DNA of 14,502 nucleotides from Bacillota bacterium (lineage in GTDB: Bacteria; Bacillota; Clostridia; Christensenellales; Aristaeellaceae): the NCBI GenBank assembly GCA_023415145.1, contig JAEZLW010000021.1:1-14502 (forward strand). The letters are read 5' to 3'. Position 1 is the first letter of the stretch. The number at the start of each line of letters is the position of its first letter. The translations under genes were made by a program, and so were the position numbers. Shown piece by piece: positions 12,680 through 14,502 of the stretch. The notes beneath the pieces are model-generated. The model was not told where the DNA came from. It made no database searches and saw nothing but the letters and a program-made list of their open reading frames with translations.

Positions 12680-12837
12680 GGAACCGCTGATTGATGAGGC
12701 GGGTAAGGCGACGAGGCGGTTTATCAGCCCCGCAAGGAGCCGGAAGGGAGACGTAGCTGCGCTACGGCAACCGGAGGAGCGACACAGCGGGGATGGAAAA
12801 GCGACCGTTGAATACCAGCCGAATGATCAGCGCTTCC
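12680..12837. repeat. 158-bp nested palindromic element between infA and rpmJ
   Basis: The ends are inverted repeats: GGAACCGCTGAT (12680-12691) against ATCAGCGCTTCC (12826-12837), 11 of 12 matching. Inside are three further nested pairings: CCCCGC/GCGGGG (12728-12733 with 12787-12792), CCGG/CCGG (12740-12743 with 12771-12774) and CGTAGC-TGC-GCTACG (12752-12766). One end lies 5 nt from the infA stop codon. It encodes no convincing protein, and no target-site duplication is visible. It could be a MITE-like element or a gene for a structured RNA. Confidence 0.7.
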
Positions 12838-12842
12838 GTAGC

Positions 12843-13064
12843 TCAGCCCTTGCTGCGCCAGGTGATGCGGCCCCGTGAGAGGTCGTAGGGAGAAAGCTCG
12901 ATAGTAACCTTATCGCCAGGGTAGATGCGGATGAAGTTCATGCGCATTTTGCCCGAGATATGGGCCATGATACGATGGCCATTGGGCAGCTCCACCTGGA
13001 ACATGGCATTGGGAAGCGCCTCAATCACGTGGCCTTCCATTTCTATGACGTCATTCTTGGACAA
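12843..13064 (-). CDS. infA: Translation initiation factor IF-1
   Basis: 73 residues, a single OB-fold that binds the A site during initiation. It begins SKNDVIEMEGHVIEALPNAMF and has GHRIMAHISGKMRMNFIRI, PGDKV, ELSPYDLSRGRITWR. The start is TTG at 13064, with AAGGAGG 9 nt upstream. No ATG gives the conserved N-terminus. It begins 14 nt inside the end of the KOW gene (stop at 13051-13053), so the two are probably coupled. Use of TTG for an essential initiation factor is uncommon but not rare in Firmicutes. Confidence 0.98.
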   Translation of the reverse strand: MSKNDVIEMEGHVIEALPNAMFQVELPNGHRIMAHISGKMRMNFIRIYPGDKVTIELSPYDLSRGRITWRSKG

Positions 13065-13365
13065 GTCCGCAACCCTCCTTGCATGTGGTCAGTTCCTGCG
13101 CCGCCTTTCCCAGTGATTTTCGAAGCTCGCTGTCTAGGACATCAGCGTTTGCGCGAAGCCTTGCGGCGATCTCAGGAAGGAAGACAGGCTTGGCGTGCAG
13201 GTGTTTGATCTTCTTGCGCTTGGGATGCTCCGCTTTGCGCAATTCCCCGTCCGCCATCAGTACGAAATCATCATCCACCACAGATGTGATGATGAACATC
13301 CGGCCGCGGTCCCGCCCCTGCGTGGACTGAACCACGCGCCCAACCTCAAAGGGAATGGGCTTCAC
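13051..13365 (-). CDS. KOW-domain RNA-binding protein (L14e-like)
   Basis: 104 residues. An N-terminal KOW-type barrel (about 5-60: FEVGRVVQSTQGRDRGRMFII, then DDDFVLMADGELRKAEHPKRKKIKHLHA) resembles eukaryotic/archaeal L14e-like proteins. It is the small protein often found between map and infA in Clostridia. Its role is unproven, but RNA or ribosome binding is likely from domain and place. The C-terminal tail (61-104) is helical and polar with two cysteines. The start is GTG at 13365 with GGAGGAGG upstream. It overlaps the map stop codon in a GTGA (4 nt), and its own end overlaps infA by 14 nt, which indicates coupled translation across three genes. Confidence 0.85.
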   Translation of the reverse strand: MKPIPFEVGRVVQSTQGRDRGRMFIITSVVDDDFVLMADGELRKAEHPKRKKIKHLHAKPVFLPEIAARLRANADVLDSELRKSLGKAAQELTTCKEGCGLVQE

Positions 13366-14138
13366 GCGTCCTCCTCCTTCCAGGTAAACCCGGGAAGGGT
13401 CAATATCTCAGGCAGCCCATCCGTGATGGCAATGGTGTGCTCATAGTGCGCGGCAAGGCTTTTATCCTTCGTGGAGAACGTCCAGCCGTTTTCCGATTCC
13501 TCCACCGGCCACCCGCCTGCGGCGATCATGGGCTCTATGGCCAGTGTCATGCCGCGTCGCATGCGAACGCCATGACCGGCCTCGCCAAAGTTGAACACGC
13601 TTGGTTCCTCATGCATGGCCCGGCCGATGCCATGGCCTGTCAGGTCCCGGATCACGGAGTATCCGTGGGCTTCTGCCCAGGTTTGCACAGCGTGGCCGAT
13701 ATCCCCGAGGCGGTTGCCCGCCATAGCCTGGGCAATCCCCTTCCAGAAACACTGCTCGGTAATCTCAATCAGGGAAGCTGCCTGTGCGGAAATTTCGCCA
13801 ACCCCAATGGTGAAGGCACTGTCCGCCTGCCAGCCATTCAGCACCAAACCGCAGTCGATGCTGATGATTGAGCCTTCCTGAAGCACCACATCCTCGCTGG
13901 GGATGCCGTGGACCACCTGATGATCCACGCTGGTGCACAGCGTGGCCGGATAGCCATGATAATGAAGAAAGGAAGGAACTGCCTTGTGCTTGCGTATGAG
14001 CTGCTCGGCATACACGTCCAAAGCGGCCGTTGTGACACCCGGCTTGACGGCGTCCCGAAGCTTTTGCAAAACTTCATACAGGACTGCGCCTGCCTCGCGC
14101 ATATAACCTACCTGCTCCGGATTTTTCAGATAAATCAT
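13362..14138 (-). CDS. map: Methionine aminopeptidase, type I
   Basis: 258 residues, the compact type Ia form without an N-terminal zinc extension. It removes the initiator methionine in the cytoplasm using two metal ions. All five metal ligands are visible: D95 in SIDCG, D106 in QADSAFT, H169 in TGHGIG, E202 in IEPM and E233 in YEHTIAI. The substrate-site H73-region (CTSVDHQVVHGIP) and H176 (MHEEP) are also conserved. The start at 14138 has AGGGG about 8 nt upstream. Its A shares a base with the adk stop codon (TAATG), and its end overlaps the KOW gene by 4 nt, the usual spc-operon arrangement. Confidence 0.98.
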   Translation of the reverse strand: MIYLKNPEQVGYMREAGAVLYEVLQKLRDAVKPGVTTAALDVYAEQLIRKHKAVPSFLHYHGYPATLCTSVDHQVVHGIPSEDVVLQEGSIISIDCGLVLNGWQADSAFTIGVGEISAQAASLIEITEQCFWKGIAQAMAGNRLGDIGHAVQTWAEAHGYSVIRDLTGHGIGRAMHEEPSVFNFGEAGHGVRMRRGMTLAIEPMIAAGGWPVEESENGWTFSTKDKSLAAHYEHTIAITDGLPEILTLPGFTWKEEDA

Positions 14139-14502
14139 TATTCGACCCCTAAAACCTTGAGGATGGTATCAAATGTCTCCTCCATCCCCTGAGCGCCGCT
14201 GACAGTTTTCAAAAGGCCAGCCTGCTGATAATACGTGACCAATGGCGCAGTTTGACGGTGATATACCGTCAGTCGATTTTTAACCGTTTCCGCCTTATCG
14301 TCATCCCGCTGAATGAGGCCTTCACCGCAAGCGGCGCAATCCTTCTTACCGTCAAGAAGACTTAAGTGGTAAGTGGCTCCGCACTTTGGGCAAACCCGCC
14401 GCCCGGACAGACGGGAGATCAGGTCTTCATCCGGAACATCCAGGTTGAGAACAACGTCGATGCGGGCGATGGACTTGAGCGCTTCGGCCTGTGGTACGGT
14501 GC
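14138..14502 (-). CDS. adk: Adenylate kinase, C-terminal part (runs off the right edge)
   Basis: About 120 C-terminal residues are present. Visible are the ALKSIARIDVVLNLDVPDE strand, the SGRRVCPKCGATYHL entry to the LID domain, the second zinc half CAAC, then GLIQRDDDKAETVKNRL, VYHRQTAPLVTYY and the C-terminal helix ending LKVLGVE. The four cysteines (CPKC and CAAC) indicate a zinc-binding LID of the Gram-positive type. The enzyme interconverts AMP, ATP and ADP. The P-loop end lies outside the window. The stop TAA overlaps the map ATG by one base. Confidence 0.97.
   Translation of the reverse strand, partial: TVPQAEALKSIARIDVVLNLDVPDEDLISRLSGRRVCPKCGATYHLSLLDGKKDCAACGEGLIQRDDDKAETVKNRLTVYHRQTAPLVTYYQQAGLLKTVSGAQGMEETFDTILKVLGVE

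Noticed and set aside
12468..12878. 136-codon plus-strand open frame across rpmJ, the nested element and the infA end
   Set aside because: It runs antisense to two certain genes and through palindromic repeats, has no ribosome binding site, and its composition follows the hairpins.

Overview
The window looks like a chromosomal segment of a moderately GC-rich, low-to-mid-GC3 Firmicute of the class Clostridia, probably an anaerobe of the gut or sediment type. The reasons are strong AAGGAGG-type ribosome binding sites on nearly every gene, the gene order adk-map-KOW-infA-rpmJ-rpsM-rpsK-rpsD-rpoA-rplQ, a zinc-finger LID in Adk, a DUF5665 membrane protein and a Cthe_2159-type surface protein. I cannot assign a genus from sequence alone.

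Layout. (1) Positions 1-1181, minus strand: a small DUF5665 membrane protein, then lspA (with its own good promoter) coupled by a 4-nt overlap to the start of an rluD-type pseudouridine synthase that runs off the left edge. (2) Positions 1327-3319, plus strand: a promoter, a secreted beta-helix protein of the Cthe_2159 type that seems to lack its C-terminal part, and a short epoxyqueuosine-reductase-like iron-sulfur protein. (3) Positions 3463-8853, plus strand: two large tandem membrane-bound cyclic-di-GMP enzymes, each with sensor domains followed by GGDEF and HD-GYP domains. The first keeps all HD-GYP metal ligands. The second has lost three of the eight, although its GGDEF domain is canonical. 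(4) Positions 8854-9143: convergent intergenic region with several hairpins and a very clear bidirectional terminator. (5) Positions 9144-14502, minus strand: the distal spc operon and the alpha operon, from adk (partial) through rplQ, with three translationally overlapping starts (map/adk, KOW/map, infA/KOW).

The unexpected content lies inside the ribosomal operon. The normally compact infA-rpmJ-rpsM stretch is interrupted twice: by a 158-bp nested palindromic element with near-perfect 12-bp terminal inverted repeats between infA and rpmJ, and by a head-to-head pair of about 54-bp composite hairpin units between rpmJ and rpsM. The second gap also holds a GNRA-capped hairpin in the rpsM leader and a mini-hairpin that fills the spacer between the rpsM Shine-Dalgarno sequence and its start codon. 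Perfect palindromes with 3-nt loops recur in all these gaps. I see no CRISPR array, no tRNA or rRNA, no transposase and no recognisable defence system. The best leads are the structured repeats in the ribosomal operon and the asymmetric pair of c-di-GMP enzymes.
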